Positions 36,156 to 48,499 of a stretch of DNA of 64,000 nt are shown here, piece by piece; the first letter of the stretch is position 1; each line of letters starts with the position of its first letter. The stretch lies in assembly GCA_051453625.1 (NCBI GenBank), contig JBOZIK010000001.1, forward strand, positions 134,745,795 to 134,809,794, in the 5' to 3' direction. This stretch comes from Welwitschia mirabilis (lineage: Eukaryota; Gnetophyta; Gnetopsida; Welwitschiales). Below the pieces are notes generated by a model that saw only the letters and a list, made by a program, of their open reading frames with translations, was not told the origin of the DNA and made no database searches. Both the position numbers and the translations under genes were made by a program.

Positions 36156-36396
36156 AGCATTTATTGATCCATAACTAAGAAAGAGGAAAAGAATAGAAGT
36201 GAGCCAATTTAAAAAAGAGATGAAAATAACACTTAAGCATAAAGAATCTTACATTGTTAATTGATGAGCATAATTTAATTTAGCATATGAAAAGGATATT
36301 CCAATTAAACATTATGAGAAAGATACACATTAAATTTAGAGCAATGGTTTTAGTTCTACAAAAAAAATATTTTTAATAAACAAATTCTTTTTAAAG

Positions 36397-36923
36397 NNNN
36401 NNNNNNNNNNNNNNNNNNNNNNNNNNNNNNNNNNNNNNNNNNNNNNNNNNNNNNNNNNNNNNNNNNNNNNNNNNNNNNNNNNNNNNNNNNNNNNNNNNNN
36501 NNNNNNNNNNNNNNNNNNNNNNNNNNNNNNNNNNNNNNNNNNNNNNNNNNNNNNNNNNNNNNNNNNNNNNNNNNNNNNNNNNNNNNNNNNNNNNNNNNNN
36601 NNNNNNNNNNNNNNNNNNNNNNNNNNNNNNNNNNNNNNNNNNNNNNNNNNNNNNNNNNNNNNNNNNNNNNNNNNNNNNNNNNNNNNNNNNNNNNNNNNNN
36701 NNNNNNNNNNNNNNNNNNNNNNNNNNNNNNNNNNNNNNNNNNNNNNNNNNNNNNNNNNNNNNNNNNNNNNNNNNNNNNNNNNNNNNNNNNNNNNNNNNNN
36801 NNNNNNNNNNNNNNNNNNNNNNNNNNNNNNNNNNNNNNNNNNNNNNNNNNNNNNNNNNNNNNNNNNNNNNNNNNNNNNNNNNNNNNNNNNNNNNNNNNNN
36901 NNNNNNNNNNNNNNNNNNNNNNN
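36397..36923. other. Assembly gap (527 N)
   Basis: Sits inside the duplicated polypurine-tract region, which explains why assembly failed here: the flanks are similar to each other. Confidence 0.99.
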
Positions 36924-37417
36924 GGTTAATTTGGACATTAAAAGCATAAAAAAGAGCAAAAGAAACACTCCAAACATGAAGTTAAATATGGCAAATTTGG
37001 CTTGTAACATAGTCCCTCATTAAGTGTTTATCAGTGTCTAATAAAGAAAGAGGAAAAGATTATAAGTAAGTCAAATTGAAAAAGGGATGAAAAATAACAC
37101 TTAAGTGAAAAAAAATCTTACATTGTTAAACATCTATTGTAATTTATTTTAGCAAATGAAAAAGATATTCTATTAAACATCATGAGAAATATATGCATTA
37201 GATTTAGAATAATCTTTTAGTTTTATAAAAAACATATTTTTAATAAATAAATTCTTTTCAAAGCTAATCATTTGTTGATTCCAAATATTCTAGACCTTCA
37301 TTAAGCATTTTTTAGTTCCTGACAAAGAAAAGTAAAAAAAAAAAAAAAGGCAAATTAAATTAAAATATAATAAATAGGAAGGTTTAAAAATGAATTTGAA
37401 GCTTAGAGGGTCAAAAA

Positions 37418-37428
37418 GATTATGGTAT
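37418..37428. repeat. LINE target-site duplication, left
   Basis: GATTATGGTAT, identical to 43459-43469. The sequence beyond the right copy (CATGATTGAAACATC) continues the host element in register with the other Athila copy, showing a clean insertion. Confidence 0.85.
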
Positions 37429-37479
37429 TGATCAAAATATGGTACTGATGGAGAAGGTGGACTCTGCTAGGGTTTTCAA

Positions 37480-38780
37480 GCTCTAAGAGTTTTTAGTAGA
37501 TCTGGAGCATAGGAGGATGCAAGTCTTGAAAGATCATAGATCAGTGAGGACAGTTTCAGTCACTGTTTATAGAGAAGGGGGCATTTTCAGCCATAGGACA
37601 GACTTTCATCAGGTAAGTTACAGGAATTATTTCATTTATAGTTTTAATCATTTTTTAGTGCATTCTTGAGGGTTTGGCCACAAGATGGAGAAGACTCAAT
37701 TCTCTAAGGAAGGAAAATCCTTATATGGAACATCGATAAAGATGCATGCAGTGAACTAGAGAAAAAGTTTAGATTCAGTCTCATTAGCAAGTTTGTCTCT
37801 TGTAGTCCTCGACTTTGATTGGATCGGATCTATAAATAGGTTACTAAAAAATGGATAACAATCATCAAAATTGATGTTATTGCAATGTCAAAAACTCTAA
37901 TTTTATTCCAACTAGATAATGAGCAAGATCCAAATGAAATAATTGTAAGATAATGATGGTTTTATGGAGCTAGAGGCCTTGCCCTAGCCAAATGGATGTC
38001 AGGGAGAAATTGGTCCCAAATCTATTCAAGAAACTCCTGATCTAGATCCACATTCACAAGTTTCCTCTAGAGTTCTAGGATGAAGATCTATTAAAAAGAA
38101 TGGTAGGGTAGTTTGGAGATCTAATCAAACTCAATCCAATCACTACTAAATAAACAAAATTAGTATTAGCCATATTCTGTGTGTGGATGAGCCTTGAGAA
38201 TACTAAGGATATCCAATTTGTAAAGATTAGATCTAAATGAAGAAATTATCACCTAGATATCACATATGAGAACCTTCTGATCCTTGCACAATCTGTGGAA
38301 AATCAAAACATCCCTCTGGAAGATGTTCTTCTCCTGAGAAGAAATGTTCACATTGTGGAAGATTGGACCATTTACATAAACAATGCTAGAAAAGACTGAT
38401 TGATATTGAAGAAAAACAAAAGGAAACCTGCACTTTTTGTGTAAAGATTAGTCATAATTAGAGCATATGTCAACATAAGTAACAGAAGGAACAAACTCAA
38501 AAAAAGTACTATGATTTTTTCCAAAAAAAAAGTAAGAAAAAGAAAGCTCTAGAATAAGAGAACTTATTTCATCCTCTAGTGGATGAGAATAACATGTAAC
38601 AAGCCTTACAGGACAAAGAATCCAATGAGGTAAAAACTGAAACGAAGAAAAGTCCAAGCAACAAAGTCCTATATGAATGAGAAATAGTTGAAAACATTGC
38701 AAATAGCTCTCAAGCTGCTATTAAAGACACATTAAAAAAAGAACAAGCATTCAGAAAGGGGAAAAACACCTCTAATGAAT
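37480..38780 (+). pseudogene. LINE ORF1 remnant with three CCHC zinc knuckles
   Basis: Three C-x2-C-x4-H-x4-C motifs lie in one frame: CTICGKSKHPSGRC (38285-38326), CSHCGRLDHLHKQC (38345-38386), and a third at 38429-38470 (C-TF-C-VKIS-H-x4-C, interrupted by one stop). These bind nucleic acid in Gag-like ORF1 proteins of plant LINEs. Upstream ~0.8 kb is a decayed N-terminal part, probably the usual plant ORF1 RNA-binding region. Downstream is a Lys/Glu-rich tail to ~38780. The ORF1 protein would package LINE RNA. A start codon cannot be chosen with confidence. Confidence 0.8.
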
Positions 38781-39480
38781 TACCTTTCATGGAATTTTAG
38801 GAGATTAATATCCTCCTATAAGAAAAGAACCCTACAAAATCTGATTAATCAAAATAATGTTGACTTAGTTTGCTTATAGAAAATGAAGATAAAAAATGAA
38901 ATGAGAAATATGAATTTGGGATGGTAATGGACATCCTTTACTATTGCAACCTAAGGTAATTTTGTTGGCCTTCTGGTTTCTACCAAAAAAGAGAAAGATC
39001 TAATTTGCAGTAGCCAAAATCATATTATGATTTTCTTTAAGAAATAAAGTTAGACCGTTACAAATATCTACAGCCTATAGCACAATATAGATAGGGCCAC
39101 GATTTTGAAAGAAGCTTAGAGGACTATAATAGATAAATCTAAATGGCTAATATAGGACGACTTTAACCAATGCCTCCACTACTCAAAAAGATCAGGTGGT
39201 GATAACTAGAACTCTAAAAAGTCTTCAATCTTAAAAGTCTTTTTAGTAAGATACTTTCTCACAGATGTCCTCATCACTTGATGTAAATACACATGGTCAA
39301 ATAGAAGAGCAAGTACAGAATTGATAATGTCTAAGACTAATAGATTACCGGCTAAGAAGGACCTAGTTAGACTTCCACTTGAAGCTTATGTCTTCAATAA
39401 GATTGCCTCAGATCACCATTTGATCATGCTTAAACTAGGGCTGTTTTCATCCCCAAAATCCCTATTTCATATGAAATGGT
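38780..39480 (+). pseudogene. LINE endonuclease remnant (APE-type)
   Basis: It opens with FHGILGD (usually SWNCRGL) at ~38786. WLI-stop-DDFNQCLHYSKRSGG at ~39150-39205 corresponds to the catalytic WLxxGDFN block and SEKxGG. SDHHLIML at ~39410-39432 is the final Asp-His block. The order and spacing are those of plant L1 endonucleases, about 230 residues. It would nick target DNA at T-rich sites. Frameshifts and stops interrupt it, and the G of GDFN has become D. Confidence 0.85.
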
Positions 39481-39699
39481 ATTAGATTAATTGGACAAGA
39501 ACTAGAATTATTTTGAAAAAGATCTAAGCATATTATAATGGTATCTAACCTATTATCTTCTTATACAAAGGCCTCAACACCCTGAAGGCTCATATAAGAG
39601 ATTGGAGAAGAAAAGTTAAGGAGAGGTTTGACTTAAAAATTAAACTTGAGAAGGAACTCAAATGAATTCAAGCCAAGGAGGAGGAGGGAGGTAATCAAG

Positions 39700-41300
39700 A
39701 GAGTCTTTGAAGCAAAGAATATTAGTGTCTAATGGATCTCCAAGAAATTCATGATTATGAATAACATTATTGGAGAGAATGCTTAAGGATTAAGTGGCTT
39801 AAAGAGGATAATAGACATACTCAATTCTTCTTTCAGTGGGTCAACTAGCATAGATCTGATAATAGAATTAAAATACTTATAGTAGGAGATCAAGTTACAA
39901 AAAATGAAGAGAAAATAGCTAAGGAATTACATGCCCATCTTTAAAAAACATGAGAGTGGGACAATATCACCCCTAGCCTAAATTTAGAAAATAAGAAATT
40001 TTTGAAGGAGGATAAGCACATGCTGATTAAACCCCTGAGTAGAAAAGAGATTTTAACTGCAATTAGATTGATGAAGAATAATGAAGCACATGGTCCTGAT
40101 GGATGACCTGTTGAACTATTCAAATCTTACTTCTCTATCCTAAGGAATATTCTTCATGATGCGATATAAGAAATATTCTATAATAGATAGATTGTTAGAG
40201 AGAAGAATAAAACTAGGATGGTCCTCATACTGAAAAAAAGGGATGCTAGTAGACCAAAGGACTTTAGGCTCTTAGAGGTCTGCAATGTCATTTACAAAAT
40301 CTTTCAAAAAATTATAGTTATCCAAATTACCCCCTTGCTTCATAATGTGATTTCAGAGAATCAAGCTAGCTTTATTCATTCCAAGTATATCCAAAACCAA
40401 ATCCCTTTGACTAATGATATTATCCATTCTATCAAAAAATATAAATTTTTACTTCTCTTTACTAAATCAAATATTACTAAATAATATAACTTTGTTAGTT
40501 GGCAAGTTTTAGGATGCATTATTAGAAAAAATAGCTTTTCTCAAGATATTATTAATCTATGGTTAGACATGTAAAATTCTTCTAAATTTAATATAAAGCT
40601 TAATAATCATAGATCAAACTTCTTCTTAGTGAGAAGAGGCTTGAGACTATGGTACCTTCTATCCCCATACCTCTTTCTATTTGTGATGAATGTTCTACAG
40701 GTTAGAAATAATGGAGTTACAGGAATTAGGATAAAAGGTAAAACATTTCTTAATAATCACTATGAAAATGATACCATCATCATGAACAAGATGATCTATC
40801 AGTAAGAAAAAGCTATAAAAAATTTCATGACCACATTCACAAAGGTAACATGGCTTCACATTAATTGGAACCAATCAAGAATTCATAAATTTGGTGGACA
40901 ATGTATCAGAAGAGATGAAATCATCTAAATCATTAACACAAAGTTATGAGACATTCAGGACATCTACTTGGGTATTCCTCTATTAAATAAGTATAAGACT
41001 AGTACCTAGATTTACATTTTGAAATCTATCCAAAGAAGGTGCAGCTCTTAGTACAACAACTTCTTTTCTTAAAAGGCTAAAATCATTCTTACAAATTTCT
41101 ATTTAATCTCATCTTTTTAGTATATAGCTTTCTTTATCACCCTCCTAAAGAATATCATTTAAAAAGTTGATAGGATTTTAAAAGACTTTATTTAGTTAAG
41201 AGGGAAAAACTATCATCAAATACATATCTATGAATGGGACATTATTTCCTATCCTAAGGAATTAGGAGGTTGGGGAATTTAAAAACCAGAAGATTGTATT
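39700..41300 (+). pseudogene. LINE reverse transcriptase remnant
   Basis: Pre-RT text (around WLKEDNRHTQFFF) leads to the fingers block at 40030-40110 (RKEI, LMKNNEAHGPDG). Then comes LKKRDASRPKDFRLLEVCNVIYKIFQKII at 40218-40330, with ISENQASFIHSKYIQ and LTNDIIHSI following. The YADD box is HYENDTIIM at ~40760-40790, with the first catalytic Asp pair altered. The post-RT block is YEWDIISYPKELGGWGI at ~41227-41280. It is the best-preserved RT in the window but still has stops and a damaged active site. Confidence 0.9.
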
Positions 41301-41739
41301 CTCACTGGAGCTCATAGGACTTTAAAGATATTACAAGAGGAAGGGTAACCTTGGTGTGACTTAATTAATCACAAGTATAGAAACTAGACTATTGATATGG
41401 GGTGTCTTATTTGAGTAAGCATCTTTACAAAGCTTGTTAACAACTTACCAAATTAAACACTTCTCAAGATAAAATGTCCAAATAGATTCTTATCAAGAAG
41501 CATGATAAATTAAATGGTTACATAAAGTATTAGAGGGGATAAATACTGGAAAAAATTAAAATTTTCTTTTGGCTAAAATAACATCATTGAATTTTATCAA
41601 GAGATTAATTATTAAAAAGGGGATTTTAAGTTAATCCTAACCATCCCATATGTCAATCTAATCTAGAAATAGAATAGCATCTTTTCTATTAATGTGTTTA
41701 AAGAAAAGAATTAATTGCCATAATGATGAAGTCCTATCA

Positions 41740-43448
41740 AATTTGCCGCACCCCTGACATGCATTTAATGAATGGGATTTACTTGACTTTCTGGTAGATA
41801 TGGTGGATTAGAACAACCTAATTTTAAATAATGCACCCCTACCCTTCCTTATATATATAGTAAGGAATATAATCTGCACTTATTTTTAAATTAAAATTAC
41901 CAGGGAAGCCACTCTAACTTTTGAGCCTGTGAACCTAGGTCTTTTTGAGGGTTTCTCAGCCCTATGGGAAAAAATTCAAGTGGTGAGTTAGTGGTCCCTC
42001 TTGCACAAGCTGAGAGGTAATATGAGGGCTGATATCACCCCCTTTTACATGTGATGTAAAGGAGTCTGAACTACTTTCAAAAGAATTCCAATATGAAATT
42101 TCTAATGAATCTTTCCCCAGAATACTAGAGATCCTAGTAGAAGATGAGTGTATTTTGTTTCGAAGAAGAGGCCAAAGTGAAGCTATCCACTTCTTTCTTT
42201 ATGAAGTTCCCAAACTGCCTAGTGGACATATTAGCAGGAAGGCGTTACCACCCTCATAGAGACTTGAGGCAGAACTTGTGAACTGATATTTCATTCAATA
42301 AGGCAATTATTCTAAGCTATCAGGTATCTATTTTTCATTTCTTAAAGCTCTTAACTTGGGATGCCAAGTGAATCTGCCTTATTTTTTGATTCAAGTTCTG
42401 AAACGCAAAGACTCCTTAAGGCACTCTAGATTAATCTTGACCCTATGAAGAGCAGCTCATGAAGCTCAAACTAGAGAAGCCCCTTTTCCTCCTCCTTCTT
42501 GTCACCCTTATCAAACCTCCTATAGGAGATCATCTAATACAAGATCCTCCTCTATTAGGAACCCTACTTCTGAGGAAACAGTAGCTCAATCCAGCCCTGG
42601 CAAGAGGGGGACATCTTCATCCCAAGGTCATTTATAAAGATTATCTTTACTTGTAATTCATCAGAAGACTCCTGAGGAGCATCCTCCTAGCCCATGCTAA
42701 GAACCCTCTCTAGCTTACCCTTCTCCCCTTTAGGAACAAGGTGGACATGCTCAACCATCTCCTTCTTCAGCTTTAGGCCCTAGCACTTTCCAGAGCTCCA
42801 CTTCTGACTCTTCATTAATGGAAGTTCTACTCTAATCTCAAGAAGACCTAGATATGAATGCAGCCAGATGGGAGGCCCTATTAGTAATGATTCATGAGCT
42901 GAAAGGGTGTCCATTTATTATCATGGGTCTCTCTCATGGAGCTTTCCCCTAGGCCATAAAGTTAACTTACAAGAAGAAATCTATTTGCCTCAATTGAAAT
43001 AAAAATCTAGTAAGTGCTGAGGAATTGAAAGAAATAAATCAAGCTTTCGAACTTCTTTTAGATGACCTAGGTAGATTTCTCCTCAAATACATTCATGATA
43101 ACATGTTTTCTTTTTATAGAGAAATTTAATCCTCTCTCTTCTTAGCTACTCCCATCTAGGTCTAAGTTCTCTACAAGTTCTGGTATCAAGAGGTGTTTAT
43201 GCCTCCATCTTCAATAGTTCTAAGTCTTATTCTATTCATTTATGCTAGTGTTTGCATCCCAATAGGCAGTTTCTTATTACTTGATTGTCGAGGCCTAATA
43301 TCACCCCTTTTTAGCTGTTGTTTAGTTCCCTTTATCAACTAGTAGTTTATTTCCTTGTTATGAATACTTTAGTTGTAGTTTAATTCATAGTTACTCTTGA
43401 GTGGTTTCGCCCCCTGATGTACATTTTCTAGTTCAATATATATACTTT
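41740..43448 (+). other. GC-richer 3' part of the nested LINE, unassigned
   Basis: Base composition rises and the text changes from decayed RT-like to fragments such as VPKLPSGHISRKALPPS and LGCQVNLPYFLIQVLKRKDSLRHSRLI, then a Pro/Ser-rich stretch (42470-42840). No zf-RVT or RNase H motif is visible where a LINE C-terminus is expected. It ends in a plain 3' untranslated-like segment before the A run. It may be a lineage-specific extra ORF, captured or transduced plant DNA, or an earlier insertion in the LINE. Some frames stay open for tens of codons. Confidence 0.45.
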
Positions 43449-43458
43449 AAAAAAAAAG

Positions 43459-43469
43459 GATTATGGTAT
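43459..43469. repeat. LINE target-site duplication, right
   Basis: GATTATGGTAT directly after the A run, identical to the left copy at 37418-37428. Confidence 0.85.
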
Positions 43470-44689
43470 CATGATTGAAACATCTATTTGGAAGTGTAAT
43501 AAAATGAACATGTAATAACCATAAGAAAACAGTCAAGGATCTAGTTATTTTACATTAAGAATCAAGAGTTCTATATAAGAGAGTTCTAATATTATTTATG
43601 AAAAAGTAGTAAATGACTTTAAGAAAATTAATTTATAATAAAGAAAAAAAATATAATGGACAATAAGGATCAAAGCGAAGATAAACTAGTTTGCCCTAAA
43701 TTTTAACCTAGTAAGATTTCATAGAAAAAGACATAAGGCTACTTCATGTAAAATTGCTTGATACAATATAATAATAACATTGTTTATCATTAGTGAAGGA
43801 ACTAATATACAAACATTATTTTATAAAGAATCAATTAATGTTTTAATTATAATTCAATCCATCTTTGACTATAACAACCATAGTACATATGATAACAACA
43901 TTATCTAATGATCAATATACTCAAAAACTATTAAGAGTTTTTTCATGGAGTGATGCAATACAAGTAAAGTGCTAAAAAATACTATTTATCATAATGAAGA
44001 AAGTGCAACCACTATAAGAGAGTAAGGATATGTAAGAAATGCTAGATCATGACTAACTTACTCTTTAGTGGAGTTTCCTTAGCTATCATCTCATATTACC
44101 AAAGGCTCTTCTAGAGAAAATTTTCTTGACTGTGCTTATGGTGACATCATGGCATATTTTTTAGGAAGGTTAGCTTTCGATTTTATTTGTTCATTTTTTG
44201 ATTTCTTTATTTTCTTCTTTCTTTCTTTCTTTTTTTTGTTTTGACTTGAGATCCCATTTTTTTAAGCATTAAATGATTACTAGAGTGATGACATGATAAA
44301 GTACATGATTATTAATAATCATCTAACTAATATAATTGATTCTAAGAAACTAGAATGTCTACAAACTAGCTAAATCCAATCTTTTCATAATAATGCCCAA
44401 AGTAAAATATTACATAATCATGAGAAGAAATATGAAATTCAAATATAAATCAAGTTAAATATAATCAAGTAGTATCGTAACTTAAATCAAGACATTGACT
44501 TAAGAGAAAACTTAGAAAATGGCAAATGGAAGATCCTTTTATTCCTTAAGAGGATATAATAAATTAAGTTCTTCTACCATGTTCAAGAAATAGATACAAT
44601 CATTAGAAGATGTATAAATTTTCAGCTTTTATCCATTGACGTTTTAGAATTTTTTTTTTTGTAAATCATAAATCTCAGCAAAGTTATTA

Positions 44690-45720
44690 AGATGTACTTT
44701 TTTAATGAGATATGGACTTAAACATTTAGAGATTAATCTATTATGCAAGAAATGTACTTAAGTATTATATAATAATATCAATTGACTAAATTCAAATCTT
44801 TGTAAATGAACTTTTTATCATGCTTATGTTTATCTTAGGCTTTGTCAATGAGTTGATAATAAATAGAGTTAATGTATTTTCATCCAAATCATGTAACTGA
44901 GATAGTTTATAATGGATTTTTTCATCATGATTCAAGACATTAAGTTGGTGGATTATGTGATAAGAGTTATAGCAAACGTCAATTGGAAGCATGCAATTTT
45001 TACTGTAAATAAGTTCATAATGTGAATAACCAATTAAATTAAACTACACAATATATTAAGCCCAAAGCAACATTAGGATATTTAAGTAACCAAAATTTCT
45101 AATTATGTAAGATTAATATTTGAAGAATTTTCTTTATTTCCTTATTAGAAATTTCAACTTAACTATTTGTTTAAGGATGATAAGCATTAGCTATTCTATA
45201 CTCAATTCCAATAAAGAGAAGAAGTTTCCTTAAAATCTTATTTATAAAATGAGGGTTTTGATCACTAATAAAGATACTAGAAAACCCAAATATTTGAAAC
45301 ATATTAGATCTAAGGAAAAAAACATACGGTTTTTCCATTATTTGTGTTTTTAGGAATGGCTTCTGCCCATTTGGTCATATAATACACATCCATTAAGATG
45401 TAATTTTTACTATAAGTAGATGGTATAAGAGGACCTATGAAATCTATACCCCAAGAATCAAAAGGTTTACATTCTAAGATAGGTTAGAGGGGCATGTCTT
45501 GAGATTTAAAAAGACTACTAAAGTGTTGACAAGCATTACATCCTTTTGTAAAGTTAAAAAAGTATTTAAATAGGGTAGCCTAATAGAAACCTGCATGAAG
45601 TATTTTTATAGAAGTATTTTGGCCACTAAAATGACCTCCACACATATCACCTTGAAAAAGAATAAGATTATCATATTTATTCCATTTTGACATACATATA
45701 TGCATGATTTATTTTTTACA
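44690..45720 (-). pseudogene. Athila integrase remnant
   Basis: The C-terminal part is open at 44792-44992 (LPIDVCYNSYHIIHQLNVLNHDEKIHYKLSQL) and parallels ~3180-3290 of the first copy. The core lies at ~45240-45400, where the minus strand reads like the LVISDQNPHF/ FQIFGFSSIFISD block. An H2C2-like part lies towards 45600-45720. The domain would insert element cDNA. It is interrupted by stops and indels. Confidence 0.78.
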
Positions 45721-45979
45721 TTTTGATAGAAGTATAGTTCATGGCACCCACAATCACCTATTCTATGAAAAACAAATCTTCTTTGATTGTGAGCTTAATG
45801 TTGAAGAGTTTTTAGGGTAATAATATAATTGATAATATCAACATATCATACAATAGTGTGTTTAGAAGAGGAAAATAAAAATATATAACAGAAAAAGTTG
45901 GATATAGAAAAAAAAAATTTAATAGAAAGGTATGAGGAAAAATGTATAAGATCTTATTCATAAGAAAACCTAGATAAAT

Positions 45980-47060
45980 GATTAGTAACACAATTATGTT
46001 TTTATTTTTATCAATAATGATTACATTGAATTATTGCATTAATAATAACCACCTAATAAGTCTTGCATTAGAAGCTTTCTTCATCATTAGATATCAAATG
46101 GTAGCACAGTTAGTATAAACATTAATAGGAAAACCAAGAAGATAGTATTAAAGTTTATCAAGGTAATCATTTCTTTTCAGTGCTAATATAATTAAGTTGA
46201 TCTTATAAACTTGTTTTATTAATATAGAAAATATACTTGTAATTCTTCTAATTTTTAATCCTAACACACCCCCACAGTAATATTACTTACATCACACATA
46301 AGTTTAAAGATTCTATTCCAATTAGATCCTCCTATAGTAGGTGCTGAAGTGACCATGCCTTTAATAGTTTTAAGGGCATGTTAACAATCTTATTCCAATC
46401 AAAGTTAGCATTTTTTTCTAAGAGAGAATAAGGGTATTTATAAATTTTAACATTATTCTTAATAAATATTTAATAAAAACTAGTATGATCAAAAAATAAT
46501 ATAACTTATTTTACATTGAAATGAGGAGAGGGGTTTTTTATGATTTCTATTTTAGTAGAGTTCATTTAGAAATCATTACTAGAAATGTAGTAACCTAAGG
46601 ATATTCAATACCTTACTAAAAAGTAACTCGTTTCCTAACTAAGTTAAAGGTTACTTTTTATGCATTAGTTAAGGAATTTTTTCAATCTCTCTAAAGTTTG
46701 CTTATATGAATTCAAAAAAATAAAAAGACACTCATTAATGTTTTTATTTACTCCTTAAAAAGATACCCATCATGGCTCTTTAAAAGGATCCATGTGCACT
46801 ACATAAACTAAATGGAATTCTTCTAAAGAAAAAGGCATAAAAAGGGAAGTAAAGGTTGTTTTAGCTATATCTCTGTTAGCTATGCATACTTGATTTTAAT
46901 CGTTATATTTATCAAAAAATTAATAATATGCACGGCCTTGGATCCTATTGAGAATTAAATATAGAAATGACAAGGGATAATAATATTTCTTTGTCGCATT
47001 ATTAAGCTTCCTAAAATTAATGCAAACTCATCACTTTTCACTCTTTTTAGTTACTAAGGA
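45980..47060 (-). pseudogene. Athila RT and RNase H remnant
   Basis: On the minus strand ~46955-47035 matches the IDFKKLN...KDYYPL motif of copy 1 with several substitutions. AKTTFTSLFMPF and the region equivalent to GLCN-x-x-x-TFQRAM follow at ~46760-46870. RNase H traces reach down to ~46000, where the block equivalent to 2041-2090 is found. The FMDD box itself cannot be read. Assignment is strengthened by co-linearity with 1090-2205. Confidence 0.72.
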
Positions 47061-47541
47061 CTAACTCATTAACTATTAAAAATAGCATAAATTGTCCCTC
47101 CCTCTATAAGTTTAATGACCTCTTCATTTACTATATCCTTAAGGAAAGGGTTAAGCAACATTTATGGTTATCTAATGCTTTTAGAATTGCCTTACAAATA
47201 AATTTTGTATTGAATAATAAAAGAAGAAATTGCTAAAAGGTCCTTGTAAGTCCATGTAAAAGAATGGTTTTAGATTTCAAAAGTTTAAGTAGTGATTCTT
47301 CTTGAAAAGAATGAAGACACGCATTAATGATCAAGGATTTCTAAAGGTCATTATTTAAAAAAATTTATTTCAACACATTTAGTAATTCTTTAAGTTTTAA
47401 ATTAGAATTATCTTCCATTATTGTTAAAATTTCATCTTCATTGCTATTGAAATTCCATGTTAAGTAGGATATTTTCTATGATTTTAACATGTTAAACACC
47501 ATAATTAATGAGGGATTCAAAATTTTCATTTATTTCCTCAT

Positions 47542-47736
47542 TCAAGTGATTATCAGGAGGTCATTATTAAAATTATGTGAATTGCAAAAATTAAGAATTT
47601 TTAAGATTTTTTCACATTCTTTAGGAATATCAAATAAAGGTGAGTTATGTAAAGTAAGGAGCCTTTCTTCTGAAGGGAGGTGTTGAATAAGCATGGAGGG
47701 TCTAATTTGTTGCTTAAGATCAGAATCTTCTACCAT
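47542..47736 (-). pseudogene. Athila protease-RT linker remnant
   Basis: Open for 64 codons on the minus strand, and homologous over its length to the start of the stretch at 471-749. It belongs inside the pol polyprotein. The plus-strand frame over the same bases is a shadow. Confidence 0.7.
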
Positions 47737-47984
47737 TATTTTTTAGCCACATAAAAAACTCTAATGATGAATTTATTATTCTCTATATATCATTCCCTTA
47801 CTTTGGTTTATGTGTCAATAATGCAATGCGCTATTGCACAAAATCCTCTTTCTAAGAGTAAAAGATATCCTCCATTGTGTTCTACATCAATAATGCTCAC
47901 ATCTATAGGGTAAAAGGCTTTTTTAATTTATATGGGTAAATCCTTAATAACTTTAATTAATTTTCTAAGAGTGTCATCAACTAG

Positions 47985-48191
47985 TTATAATATAATTTTT
48001 ATTGATTTAATCCTATTTTCTAGCCAAAAAATTTTGGAAATGTGAAATGTTATAATGTTGACACTAGCTCTTATGTCTATTAGTGCTTTTTTGATCTTTT
48101 TACTTCCTTCCAAGATAACATTAATTATGATAGCTTCTTGGTCTTTAAATTTTGAACATTTTTCTACCACTATTTTAGAAATAGATTCCAC
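47985..48191 (-). pseudogene. Athila retropepsin remnant
   Basis: The minus strand reads LEGSKKIKKALIDIRASVNIITFHISKIF. The retropepsin active site usually reads ALxDxGASVNxxPxSxxxxL, so the second active-site residues are changed (IRAS) while the surrounding pattern is kept. It lies between gag and RT as expected. The 68-codon open stretch is the longest surviving part. Confidence 0.78.
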
Positions 48192-48499
48192 TATGAATAT
48201 TCTACTTGATATGTGTTTTCTTCTTTTTCTTTTTTTTTTTTGCTTTCCTTCTTCTCTTGACTAAGTCCTTTGATATTTTGTTGTATTTAGGATTATCTTG
48301 TAATATTTTCTAGAAAGGGATGTTGATGCTCACATCTTTCATAATTGCCTTGAGAAAATTATCATAGGTAGGACTAGTCTTTAATCTTTCTATCTAAAGG
48401 AGTTATGGGTTTATTTCCTATACGTTCAAAGGTAGTATTGTGATTGAAATTTTATTCAGAAGCTAAAGGAAAACTAGGTCGATTAATAATTTCTATATT

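Larger units (their letters stand above)
37429..43457 (+). mobile_element. Nested, near full-length L1-type LINE
   Basis: A ~6.03 kb plus-strand insert in the minus-strand Athila copy. It ends in an A run (43449-43457) and is flanked by GATTATGGTAT at 37418-37428 and 43459-43469, the target duplication. The uninterrupted target is seen, diverged, in the Athila copy at ~4715-4760 (inverse). It contains ORF1 with three zinc knuckles, endonuclease and RT in order, and a GC-richer 3' part of unknown origin. It is younger than its host element but has stops throughout. Confidence 0.9.

Noticed and set aside
36336-37010. 224-codon minus-strand frame
   Set aside because: Almost wholly composed of N from the assembly gap.
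38448-38702. 84-codon minus-strand frame
   Set aside because: It is antisense to the Lys/Glu-rich tail of the nested LINE ORF1.
48055-48264. 69-codon plus-strand frame
   Set aside because: Shadow of the retropepsin remnant on the minus strand.
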